This document shows, one piece after another, positions 18,890 to 26,767 of a stretch of 64,000 nt of DNA. This stretch comes from Aliiglaciecola sp. CAU 1673 (GTDB lineage Bacteria > Pseudomonadota > Gammaproteobacteria > Enterobacterales > Alteromonadaceae). The position numbers were made by a program, and so were the translations under genes. Where the stretch lies: NCBI RefSeq assembly GCF_029223185.1, contig NZ_JARHUG010000002.1, positions 62,001 to 126,000 on the forward strand. Direction: 5' to 3'. Below the pieces are notes generated by a model that did not search any database, was not told the DNA's origin, and saw only the letters and a program-made list of their open reading frames with translations. Position 1 is the stretch's first letter, and every line of letters begins with the position of its first letter.

Positions 18890-19674
18890 CCTATCTTTCC
18901 CTGCGCCTTAACAGCGCTGCAAGTATTAATAAAACCTTGAATGATTTGGGCATTTTGTGGGTATTGCTGAGGTTTCCATTCAGGATGCCACTGTACGGCC
19001 AGTAAAAAGGGATAATCATCCAGGCTGAACGCCTCTACCAGACCATCCTCTGACTGAGCTTCAATATGCAGACCTTTACCAAGTCGGTCTACACCCTGCA
19101 TATGAATCGAATTAACCTCGATACTTGTGTTGGGACTAAACCATTTAGCCAGATAACCACCCGTTAGCAATTTCACGGGATGGGCCGGGGCATACTGCTC
19201 CTCAATGGGGCGGGACTTGTCTTCCCGATGATCCATTAACCCTTCTACTTCGTGTATGCGATGGTGCAAGCTGCCGCCGAAATAGACATTTAACTCCTGA
19301 AATCCACGGCAGATCGCCAGTATTGGCAATTTCTTTGCCATGGCCAATTCCAACAGCGCCCAGTTGCTTGCGTCGCGATGCGGATCGCGGCTGGCGTCAT
19401 CGCCCTCTTTGAGGCTTTGCTGATAATAACTCGGGTGCAAGTTGGAATAGGAGCCGGTTAGCATCAGCCCGTCCAACGTACCTAACAGGGCCTCTTGCGC
19501 AGCCGCAGATAGCTCATGGAAAAAGGCTGGGATAATGATGGGTGCCACATTAGGGGACGTAACGGAAAGGGCTCTTAGGTACTTATCGCCGGCCTGGTGA
19601 AAGGCATGGGCACCTTGCTGCGTAACATCAGCACAAACACCGATCAGAAGAGGGGCCGACACCTTGTTATCCAT
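18886..19674 (-). CDS. puuD: Gamma-glutamyl-GABA hydrolase
   Basis: The start is the ATG at 19674 (MDNKVSAPLL) with AAGG upstream; the open frame to 19797 lies in the divergent promoter region. The 262-residue class I glutamine-amidotransferase-like hydrolase (Peptidase C26) has the nucleophile C122 in AICRGFQELN and the H230/E232 pair in VQWHPEW. It releases glutamate and GABA from gamma-glutamyl-GABA, the last step of the Puu pathway. E. coli PuuD has 254 residues. It heads the leftward operon, divergent from a puuA. Confidence 0.88.
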   Translation of the reverse strand: MDNKVSAPLLIGVCADVTQQGAHAFHQAGDKYLRALSVTSPNVAPIIIPAFFHELSAAAQEALLGTLDGLMLTGSYSNLHPSYYQQSLKEGDDASRDPHRDASNWALLELAMAKKLPILAICRGFQELNVYFGGSLHHRIHEVEGLMDHREDKSRPIEEQYAPAHPVKLLTGGYLAKWFSPNTSIEVNSIHMQGVDRLGKGLHIEAQSEDGLVEAFSLDDYPFLLAVQWHPEWKPQQYPQNAQIIQGFINTCSAVKAQGKIG

Positions 19675-19910
19675 ACAAGCCTTATGTGGGATCAATTGCC
19701 AGGATTCTCCTCCCAAACTATTGAACTTGTCCACAAAGTTCAAGAGCCAAGAGGCCAAATTACCGACAATTGCTGCTTGATCACTATCAGTAGGCATTGC
19801 ACAGAAGAAACTGGCAAGTTCCTGAAGACTTATGCTCTACTGTGTTTGAATGCCGACCAAATCGGCTTCAGGGCATGAGCCCTTCAACAGACAAGATGTC
19901 GGAGCATATC

Positions 19911-21260
19911 ATGAGCCTAGCCTCATTCCTTGAGCAGTACCCCAACATTGAAATGTTTGACCTTATCCAGTTTGACCTCAATGGAGTGGCACGCGGCAAG
20001 CGGATCAAACCCGATTCCATCGAGGGAGTGCTGGAGCACGGAATGAACATTCCTTTTTCGGTACTGGCTTTAGATGCCTCTGGTGAAACGGTTGAATCTT
20101 CTGAATTGGGTTTGCAAATTGGTGAGCCTGACAGGGTATGCAAGGCTGACCTCAACACACTAGCCATTTGCCCCTGGCAATCTCAACCCACCGCACAGCT
20201 GCTGTTTAGCATGTATGACTATGAGGGAAAGCCTGTGATGGTAGACCCTCGCAATCAAGTTAAACGTGCGGTTGAGCTGTTTCATAGTATGGGTCTAAGA
20301 CCGGTAGTGGCGCTTGAGCTTGAATTTTATTTGCTGGACAAAAAGCGCACCAAAAAGTACGCCATCCAACCTCCGATTTCTCCAAGAACCGGCAAACGTG
20401 AAGAAAGCACCCAGTGCCACTCTATGCTTAATCTGGATGACTTCGCGGCCTTCCTGCAGGATGTGGACGATTATTGCAATATGCAAGGAGTGCCAGCCGA
20501 CACCGCCGTGTCTGAGTATGCCCCAGGCCAGTTTGAGATAAACCTCACCCATCATGATGACCCATTGTTGGCCTGCGATCATGCAGTGATGCTCAAGCGT
20601 ATTATTCGTCAGGTGGCAGACAAGCATGATATGCAGGCTACCTTTATGGCCAAGCCATATAGCACGCGCTCCGGCAGTGGATTGCATATTCACGTCAGCG
20701 TGCTGGATGAAAAAGGCAATAATGTATTTGGCGAAGGCGATCCCAAAGAAAATCCTTTACTGCGTCAGGTGGTGGCGGGCCTCTTGGCTACTATGCAAGA
20801 GGCCACGGCATTGCTTTGCCCCAATATCAATTCTTACCGACGGCTACAGCCCAATCTGTATGTGCCCATGTATGTAAACTGGGGCATTGACAATCGCACC
20901 GTGGCGGTGCGCATTCCCAACAGTCAGCCTCATGCCAGACGAATTGAACACCGAGTGGCGGGTGCCGATGCCAATCCTTATGTTGCGTTGGCGACAGTTC
21001 TCTTTGCCATGTACCAGGGGATCCGTGATAAAATGACACCACCCGACCCTCAGGATGGAAATACCTTCCAAGTTAAAAACCCCAGGCTACCCAATCGCTT
21101 ACCCGATGCTTTGGCGCAATTAAGGGGTTCCAAAACCTTCAAGCAACTTTTCGGCGAAGAATTTATCAAGGTCTATACTGCCTGCAAAGAACAGGAATTG
21201 TTAAAGTTCGAGCAAACAGTGACCCAGAAAGAGTACGATTTTTATCTCAACAGACTTTAA
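19911..21260 (+). CDS. puuA: Gamma-glutamylputrescine synthetase (copy 1)
   Basis: This is a glutamine-synthetase-fold ligase of 449 residues. Of the in-frame ATGs at 19875, 19896 and 19911, the last has the best ribosome site (GGAG, seven bases before) and is used here. Motifs: N-terminal FDLNGVARGKRI; LELEFYLLD with the metal Glu residues; GQFEINLTHHD; SGLHIHVSVLD; RIEHRVAGADANPYVALA. These fit PuuA rather than GlnA (no adenylylation segment, short length). It joins glutamate to putrescine using ATP. speB follows after 24 bases. Confidence 0.85.
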   Translation: MSLASFLEQYPNIEMFDLIQFDLNGVARGKRIKPDSIEGVLEHGMNIPFSVLALDASGETVESSELGLQIGEPDRVCKADLNTLAICPWQSQPTAQLLFSMYDYEGKPVMVDPRNQVKRAVELFHSMGLRPVVALELEFYLLDKKRTKKYAIQPPISPRTGKREESTQCHSMLNLDDFAAFLQDVDDYCNMQGVPADTAVSEYAPGQFEINLTHHDDPLLACDHAVMLKRIIRQVADKHDMQATFMAKPYSTRSGSGLHIHVSVLDEKGNNVFGEGDPKENPLLRQVVAGLLATMQEATALLCPNINSYRRLQPNLYVPMYVNWGIDNRTVAVRIPNSQPHARRIEHRVAGADANPYVALATVLFAMYQGIRDKMTPPDPQDGNTFQVKNPRLPNRLPDALAQLRGSKTFKQLFGEEFIKVYTACKEQELLKFEQTVTQKEYDFYLNRL

Positions 21261-21284
21261 TCCAACAGGTTTTATCGAAACGTT

Positions 21285-22235
21285 ATGACCAACGCGACTT
21301 TCTCTCTATATCAGCAGATGTATTCCTATGTTTTCGCTCAGCATCAAAGTTTTGATGATGACGCAGATGTGATTATCGCAGGTATCCCTTTTGACTTGGC
21401 GACATCAGGGCGTCCTGGTGCCCGCTTTGCCCCGACCAGTATCCGATCGGCGTCCAGCAATTTAGGCTGGGAGCACAGGCGTCATCCCTGGGCATTTTCC
21501 CTTCGTGATAACCTGAAAATCGCCGATATCGGCGATTTGGGTTTCGCCCATGGTGATGCCCGTGGGGCGATGAATGCGGTGCGAGAGCATGTGGCCAGGG
21601 TGCTGAAAAAGGGCGCCATACCCTTTATGTTGGGTGGTGACCACCTGATTACCCTGCCGGCTTTGCAATCGGTTGCCGAAACCCACGGCCCGGTGGCGTT
21701 AGTGCATTTTGACGCCCATACCGATGACTATTCCGGTGGCAGTGAATTTGATCACGGTAGCGTGTTCTATCATGCCCATTCTCAAGGGTTATTGCAGGCC
21801 GACAAAGTCATTCAGTTGGGCATCCGTACCGATCACGATTTGGATGGTCCCTTCACCGTGGTGACGGCTGACCAATTGTGGCACGCGAACCCCAAAGAAG
21901 TGGCGGCCAGAATTCGCTCCCATATTGGCGATGCCAAGGTTTATCTGACCTTTGATATCGATTGCTTCGATCCTATCTATGCTCCAGGCACCGGCACGCC
22001 GGTATCTGGTGGTGTCAGCGGTCCCTTTATTCTGGAGCTCATTCGTCATCTGCAAGGTTTGAACTGGGTAGGGATGGATGTGGTGGAAGTAAGCCCACCT
22101 TATGACAATGCCCAGATAACCAGTCTGCTGGCGGCTACGCTGATGACCGATATGATGCACTTGCTGGCCTGTAAGTTACACCCAGAGCTTATGGGAGAGC
22201 ATGGCGGTCTAGCAGGGCAGTCAGTAAACACCTGA
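21285..22235 (+). CDS. speB: Agmatinase
   Basis: This 316-residue ureohydrolase is very similar along its length to E. coli SpeB: VPFDLATSGRPGARFAP-like start, GGDHLITLP, the manganese motifs HFDAHTDDY and TFDIDCFDPIYAPGTGTP, EFDHGSVFYHA, and GMDVVEVSPPYD. It converts agmatine to putrescine and urea, feeding the Puu enzymes encoded around it. It follows puuA and is probably cotranscribed with it. Its last 47 bases overlap the 3' end of the convergent tetR gene. Confidence 0.92.
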   Translation: MTNATFSLYQQMYSYVFAQHQSFDDDADVIIAGIPFDLATSGRPGARFAPTSIRSASSNLGWEHRRHPWAFSLRDNLKIADIGDLGFAHGDARGAMNAVREHVARVLKKGAIPFMLGGDHLITLPALQSVAETHGPVALVHFDAHTDDYSGGSEFDHGSVFYHAHSQGLLQADKVIQLGIRTDHDLDGPFTVVTADQLWHANPKEVAARIRSHIGDAKVYLTFDIDCFDPIYAPGTGTPVSGGVSGPFILELIRHLQGLNWVGMDVVEVSPPYDNAQITSLLAATLMTDMMHLLACKLHPELMGEHGGLAGQSVNT

Positions 22236-22830
22236 GGTCTGCCAGCGTCTTTTCACCCCTGCTTTTGGATTGGTGCACTACCACCAATAGCAGGGCGTGA
22301 CTGACCTCGTGAAAGGCGCGTCCAATTCGTTCCAATTCGCTCTCTTCTTTTTGGTAGCCAAGGCGCACCAATCCCTTAATGACGTGCTTTATTACCACCT
22401 CATCATGGCGTTCATCCAAGGGCATTAAGTGGGGCAGGGCAAAAAGGTTTTGTACCAGATGCAGCAAACCTTTCTGGAGGCGGTACAGGGCCAACATTTG
22501 TGTCACAAAGGTATCCACAAACTCACCGGCATTTGACCATGGCTCCTGAGCAATCTGATCCAGGGTGGCTTCTATTTGTTCCAGCCAGTGCTGACCCATG
22601 GCATGCAGGATGGCTTCTTTATTGGGGAAATAGTGATAAAGGGTGCCTACCGAAATGCCCACCGCTTCGGCGATTTTAATGGTGGTAAAATCATTGGCGC
22701 CAAGGCGTTCTAACAACTCTGCCGCTACTTCCAAAATTTGCTGACGGCGCTCTATGGACCGTTGCTGTGATGGCTTATTTCGAGGGGCAAGAGACTTGTC
22801 AGCCTTTTCTTTTTGTTGGGCCACTCTCAA
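22189..22830 (-). CDS. TetR-family regulator of the second puu gene pair
   Basis: This 213-residue protein has an N-terminal TetR helix-turn-helix: RRQQILEVAAELL, FTTIKIAEAVGISVGTLYHYFPNKEAIL. The ligand domain is variable. The start is uncertain: TTG at 22830 overlaps the upstream puuB stop (TTGA), and a GTG lies two codons later. It is translationally coupled to puuB copy 2, and a perfect 16-bp palindrome in front of that gene is the likely operator. Polyamines or their gamma-glutamyl forms are plausible ligands (inference). The C-terminal end overlaps speB tail to tail. Confidence 0.85.
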   Translation of the reverse strand: MRVAQQKEKADKSLAPRNKPSQQRSIERRQQILEVAAELLERLGANDFTTIKIAEAVGISVGTLYHYFPNKEAILHAMGQHWLEQIEATLDQIAQEPWSNAGEFVDTFVTQMLALYRLQKGLLHLVQNLFALPHLMPLDERHDEVVIKHVIKGLVRLGYQKEESELERIGRAFHEVSHALLLVVVHQSKSRGEKTLADLRCLLTALLDRHALP

Positions 22831-24110
22831 TTGCCCAACCGATCACGCAAGGCATAATACAGCATACCCATCACTAAGCCGGGATATCGCAGCCAGGTAC
22901 CACCTGGAAAGCTCGGGGTAGGGTAGCGTGCCAGGGCATCAAAACCTCGACTGTCACCATGGATGGCATCGTCAATTAGCTTTCCGGCCAGGGTGGCCAG
23001 CGCAATGCCGTGGCCGGAATACCCTTGGGCTACATAGATTTTCTTATTCAAACATTGGAAATGGGGCATCCGATTTAGGGTAATGGCAAGCGTTCCCCCC
23101 CAACCGTGCTCCAGGCGAACGTCTTTAAGCTGGGGAAATATTTCCAGCATATAAGAACGCACAAAGCTTTTAATGTCTGCAGGAAAGCGGGAAGAGTAAT
23201 TTTCCCCGCCGCCAAACAACAGGCGATGGTCCGGTGTGGTGCGAAAATAATTGATCACAAACTTGGAGTCAGCCACCGCCACATTATCGCGAATAAGCTC
23301 GCGAGCTTTGGCCTCACCAAGGGGTTCGGTAGTCACAATAAAGTTGTTAATGGGCATGATTTTGCCTGCCACTTTGGGCAGAAGACCGCCCAAGTAACCA
23401 TTACATCCCACCACCAGATGTTTGGCGCGTACCTTACCCTGGGCCGTTTCCACTATAACGCCATCGGCAGACTCCTTGATGGCGGTGGCGCGACTATGCT
23501 CACATAAACGTGCCCCGGCAAGCTGTGCCTCCTTTGCAATACCCAGGGTCAGGTTAAGTGGATGCAAATGACCGGCGCGCATATCCAACTCCGCGCCGTG
23601 ATAGCGCTCGGTGGCGAGCATGCTGCGAAGCTCATCTTTGTCCACAAAACGCACATCCTGATAGTGATACTCGCCATTAAGTTTGGCTACATTGGCGCGC
23701 ATTTCTTCGGCATGGCTGGGTTTAAAGGCGGTATGCAATATGCCGGGAACGAAGTCACAGTCTATCTGGTGGCGGTCGATAAGGTCACGGACCAAGTCCA
23801 CCGAGTCCAACGCCAATTGCCAAAGCTGCTGGGCAAGCTCAAGGCCACCTTTATTTTCCAGCGTGGCCTGATCTAATCGCTGACCTGGGCTGACCTGACC
23901 GCCATTGCGACCCGATGCACCAAAACCAATATCCTGTGCTTCCAGCAATATCACCTTCAGCCCCCGCCGGGCGCTATGGTAGGCACTGGATACACCGGTA
24001 AGGCCCCCCCCGATAATGCAAATGTCGGCAGACTCATCGCCATCGAGAGCCGGGCAACTAAGACGTAAATTGCGACTATGCTGATAATACTGTGAAGATT
24101 TTTCTTCCAT
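22827..24110 (-). CDS. puuB: Gamma-glutamylputrescine oxidase-type FAD oxidoreductase (copy 2)
   Basis: This is a 427-residue DAO-family flavoprotein with ICIIGGGLTGVSSAYHSA, GFGASGRNGGQVSPGQ and the C-terminal QGYSGHGIALATLAGKLI. It is homologous to the product of 10469-11746 but not a recent duplicate: the nucleotide sequences differ throughout. It is paired with its own TetR gene and lies divergent from a second puuA, so the two sets may respond to different polyamines or differ in specificity. Confidence 0.85.
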   Translation of the reverse strand: MEEKSSQYYQHSRNLRLSCPALDGDESADICIIGGGLTGVSSAYHSARRGLKVILLEAQDIGFGASGRNGGQVSPGQRLDQATLENKGGLELAQQLWQLALDSVDLVRDLIDRHQIDCDFVPGILHTAFKPSHAEEMRANVAKLNGEYHYQDVRFVDKDELRSMLATERYHGAELDMRAGHLHPLNLTLGIAKEAQLAGARLCEHSRATAIKESADGVIVETAQGKVRAKHLVVGCNGYLGGLLPKVAGKIMPINNFIVTTEPLGEAKARELIRDNVAVADSKFVINYFRTTPDHRLLFGGGENYSSRFPADIKSFVRSYMLEIFPQLKDVRLEHGWGGTLAITLNRMPHFQCLNKKIYVAQGYSGHGIALATLAGKLIDDAIHGDSRGFDALARYPTPSFPGGTWLRYPGLVMGMLYYALRDRLGN

Positions 24111-24157
24111 CTCGGCCGGTTGGCATATTGTTATATGATGAGAAGTACCATAGCATA

Positions 24158-24173
24158 TCGAATAATTATTCGA
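24158..24173. promoter_or_regulatory. Palindromic operator candidate for the TetR regulator
   Basis: TCGAATAATTATTCGA is a perfect 16-bp palindrome in the 146-base region between the divergent puuB copy 2 and puuA copy 2. TetR proteins bind such dyads, and the tetR gene is in the leftward transcript. The site could control both directions. Confidence 0.55.
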
Positions 24174-24256
24174 AATCTTATCCCGGCCGAAAATTCTGCC
24201 ATCACAGGCAGTTGCGCATTCGGCGTCAAAACCCTAAAAGAAAAAACAGGTGAAAT

Positions 24257-25591
24257 ATGGAAGATGTCAAAAAATGGCTAACCAACCGTCGCATCTCAGA
24301 AGTGGAATGCCTGGTGCCAGACATCACTGGAAATGCCCGTGGAAAATTCATTCCCGCCAAGAAGTTTATTAAGCAGGAAAGTCGCCTGCCGGAAAGTATC
24401 CTGATCCAGACGGTGACGGGCGAGTACACCAGTGAGCATTACGAGATTGTCAGCGAAACTGATAGTGATATGTTCCTGGAGCCGGATGTTAGTACCATCC
24501 GCGAAGTACCCTGGGCCGATGAGCGCACGGCGCTGATTATTCATGATTGCTACCTGGCCAGCGGCCAGCCCCATCCTTTGTCTACCCGAAATGTGTTGAA
24601 AAAGGTATTGGAGCTGTATCAGACCAAAAATCTGACGCCAGTGGTGGCGCCCGAAGTGGAATTTTTCCTGGTCGCACAAAATACCGATCCTGATTACGAG
24701 CTGACCCCACCGGTGGGCCGTTCCGGGCGCCGCGAATCGGCACGCCAAAGTTACAGTATCGACGCAGTAAACGAATTCGAGAAAATCATCGATCAGATGT
24801 ATGACTACTGCGAGAAAATGGAGTTGGGCATAGATACCCTGATCCACGAATCCGGTGCAGCGCAGTTCGAGGTCAACTTCCTGCATGGTGATCCGCTTAA
24901 ACTCGCCGATGAAGTTTTCCTGTTTAAACGGGTGGTAAGGGAAATCGCACTTTCCAACGGCGTATATGCCACTTTTATGGCTAAACCCATGCGCCGTGAG
25001 CCTGGAAGTTCAATGCATATTCATCAGTCACTGGTGGATAGCAAAACCGGCTTAAATGCCTTTGCCACCAAAGAAGGCAAATACTCCTCTTTATTTTTCA
25101 GTTACATCGCCGGGCTGCAAAAATATGGTCCCAGCGCACTGCCTTTCTTTGCCCCAAATGTAAATTCCTATCGCCGCTTCGCGCCCGATAACTCTGCACC
25201 CATTAATTTTGACTGGGGTTATGATAACCGTACCACTGGTCTGAGAGTGCCGGAGAGTACACCTGATGGTTTCCGGGTAGAGAACCGCTTGCCTGGCTCT
25301 GATGCCAACCCTTATCTGGCCTTTGCTGCCACACTGGCATGCGGCTATCTGGGTATTACCGAAAAGCTTCAGGCTGCACAGGCCAATGAGGGCAATGCCT
25401 ACACGCAGGAAATTACATTGGCGCGGAATCTGGAAGAGTCTCTGCGGCTGCTGAATAAATGCGAGCCTTTATGCAATATTCTGGGGGCAGACTTCGCGTA
25501 TGCATACAGCGCGGTCAAGCGTAATGAGTATGAAGCTTTTAATGAAGTGATCAGCTCTTGGGAGCGGGAATTCTTGTTGTTGAGTGTTTAA
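24257..25591 (+). CDS. puuA: Gamma-glutamylputrescine synthetase-type ligase (copy 2)
   Basis: This is a 444-residue glutamine-synthetase-family ligase. Visible motifs are VPDITGNARGKFIP, VVAPEVEFFL, GAAQFEVNFLHGD, GSSMHIHQSLVD and NRLPGSDANPYLAFAAT. It differs strongly from copy 1 at 19911-21260. By family and by its divergent puuB neighbour it should gamma-glutamylate putrescine or a related polyamine (spermidine, cadaverine or a monoamine are alternatives). The operator palindrome lies about 85 bases upstream. Confidence 0.82.
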   Translation: MEDVKKWLTNRRISEVECLVPDITGNARGKFIPAKKFIKQESRLPESILIQTVTGEYTSEHYEIVSETDSDMFLEPDVSTIREVPWADERTALIIHDCYLASGQPHPLSTRNVLKKVLELYQTKNLTPVVAPEVEFFLVAQNTDPDYELTPPVGRSGRRESARQSYSIDAVNEFEKIIDQMYDYCEKMELGIDTLIHESGAAQFEVNFLHGDPLKLADEVFLFKRVVREIALSNGVYATFMAKPMRREPGSSMHIHQSLVDSKTGLNAFATKEGKYSSLFFSYIAGLQKYGPSALPFFAPNVNSYRRFAPDNSAPINFDWGYDNRTTGLRVPESTPDGFRVENRLPGSDANPYLAFAATLACGYLGITEKLQAAQANEGNAYTQEITLARNLEESLRLLNKCEPLCNILGADFAYAYSAVKRNEYEAFNEVISSWEREFLLLSV

Positions 25592-25601
25592 GTAACGAAC
25601 A

Positions 25602-25665
25602 GGTGACAAGTAAAAAGTGACAAGGGAGCTCAGCACTTGTCACTTATCACACTTTACTTGTCACT
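25602..25665. terminator. Nested inverted repeats between convergent genes
   Basis: GTGACAAGTAAA (25603-25614) pairs with TTTACTTGTCAC (25653-25664), and inside it AAGTGACAAG (25615-25624) pairs with CTTGTCACTT (25636-25645). The motif GTGACAAG thus occurs four times, twice per strand. The position between puuA copy 2 and the bacterioferritin gene, with a T run after it, suggests a bidirectional terminator. Confidence 0.65.
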
Positions 25666-25672
25666 CACTTTT

Positions 25673-26140
25673 TTACATCTGTGACTGCAGATAATTAGGC
25701 AGACCAATCATCTTAATCAGGCCCAGCTGTTTCTCCAGCCAATAGGCGTGATCCATTTCTGTATCGCTTAACAGGGTCAACAGCATATCGCGGGTGACAT
25801 AATCCTTTTCCTTCTCTGTCAGGGCAATAGTGTCCTTCAGCATCTTTTGCACCGCGTATTCCACCTTGAGATCGTTTTCAAGCATAGATGGCACATCGTT
25901 GCCGACGGCGAGGCCATCACGTTTACTCAAATCCGGGGTACCTTCTAAGAACAGGATCCGTTCAATTAATGCGGCGGCATGGCCTTTTTCATCGTCGAAC
26001 TCATGATCGATACGCTCAAAGAGCTTATTCAATCCCCAATCCTGATACATGCGGGAATGAATAAAGTATTGATCCATGGCGGTGAGTTCGTTGGCCAGCA
26101 ATTTGTTCAATGCAGCGATGATCTTGGCGTTACCTTTCAT
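25673..26140 (-). CDS. bfr: Bacterioferritin-family protein lacking the heme methionine
   Basis: The ATG at 26140 (MKGNAK, GGAG six bases before) is chosen; the frame also opens 12 bases upstream. The 155-residue four-helix ferritin matches E. coli Bfr closely. The ferroxidase ligands are present: E18, E51, H54, E94, and the E-x-x-H pair at 128/131. The heme-binding Met52 is replaced by Lys (DEKGH instead of DEMKH; codon AAA at 25985-25987). It should store and oxidise iron but cannot bind heme in the usual way, unless it co-assembles with a Met52-bearing partner. A Fur-like box lies about 85 bases upstream. Confidence 0.88.
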   Translation of the reverse strand: MKGNAKIIAALNKLLANELTAMDQYFIHSRMYQDWGLNKLFERIDHEFDDEKGHAAALIERILFLEGTPDLSKRDGLAVGNDVPSMLENDLKVEYAVQKMLKDTIALTEKEKDYVTRDMLLTLLSDTEMDHAYWLEKQLGLIKMIGLPNYLQSQM

Positions 26141-26225
26141 CAGAGGCTCCAAGTGAAAAAAAGTGATAGAAAGTATAGGTTAATCGCATAAGACTGTCAT
26201 TTAGTCCTTTTAAATCAACATATTA

Positions 26226-26244
26226 TATAATGCTAACCATTCTC
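26226..26244. promoter_or_regulatory. Fur-box-like site upstream of bfr
   Basis: TATAATGCTAACCATTCTC matches the 19-bp Fur consensus (GATAATGATAATCATTATC) at 15 positions by my count, including both AATG and CATT half sites. It lies upstream of the iron-storage gene. The rest of the 354 bases between bfr and the tRNA holds the tRNA promoter and nothing else I can name. Confidence 0.5.
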
Positions 26245-26409
26245 GTTCAGACTCTTTTGCAGCGGTAGTGTTTTACCTCTTCGACAGACCACACTAAAGC
26301 CAAAGGGAATTTATCCGCGGTTCTTAGGGGCTAAATGTTTGGTTTCTGTTCGTTCTGCTGGATTAGTGAGCGAACGGTGCAGCAAACCCAGATTATTTGT
26401 TTATTCGGC

Positions 26410-26437
26410 TTGCGTAGCCAAAAGCGCTATGTATAAT
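26410..26437 (+). promoter_or_regulatory. Promoter of the initiator tRNA gene
   Basis: A -35 TTGCGT (26410-26415) and a perfect -10 TATAAT (26432-26437) are 16 bases apart. A GC-rich discriminator (ACGCCAC) follows, typical of stringently controlled stable-RNA promoters. Confidence 0.8.
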
Positions 26438-26494
26438 ACGCCACATCTTGAGACGGGGCAGCGAAGAAGCCCGGAATCGAGGAAAGACTTCAGA

Positions 26495-26571
<77 letters not shown>

Positions 26572-26576
26572 CATAG

Positions 26577-26617
26577 AAACCCCGGTAAATCAAAGATTTA
26601 TCGGGGTTTTTTCTTTT
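26577..26617 (+). terminator. Terminator after tRNA-fMet
   Basis: AAACCCCG (26577-26584) pairs with CGGGGTTT, extended by TAAATC/GATTTA, and is followed by TTTTTTCTTTT. It ends the tRNA transcript before the hybrid sensor gene. Confidence 0.85.
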
Positions 26618-26767
26618 CCAGCTAGAAAAATTACAAGAGTAATTTTTTGGCACTATGGGGCAATCGCTCCTCATTTATTCAGCCTTTCAAGGGGTTACAC
26701 CAAGGACAGGGTGCGGCGTGAGCAGACCTTAATATCAGGGGAGAAGGTCAGGGTATCAGTTGATCTG

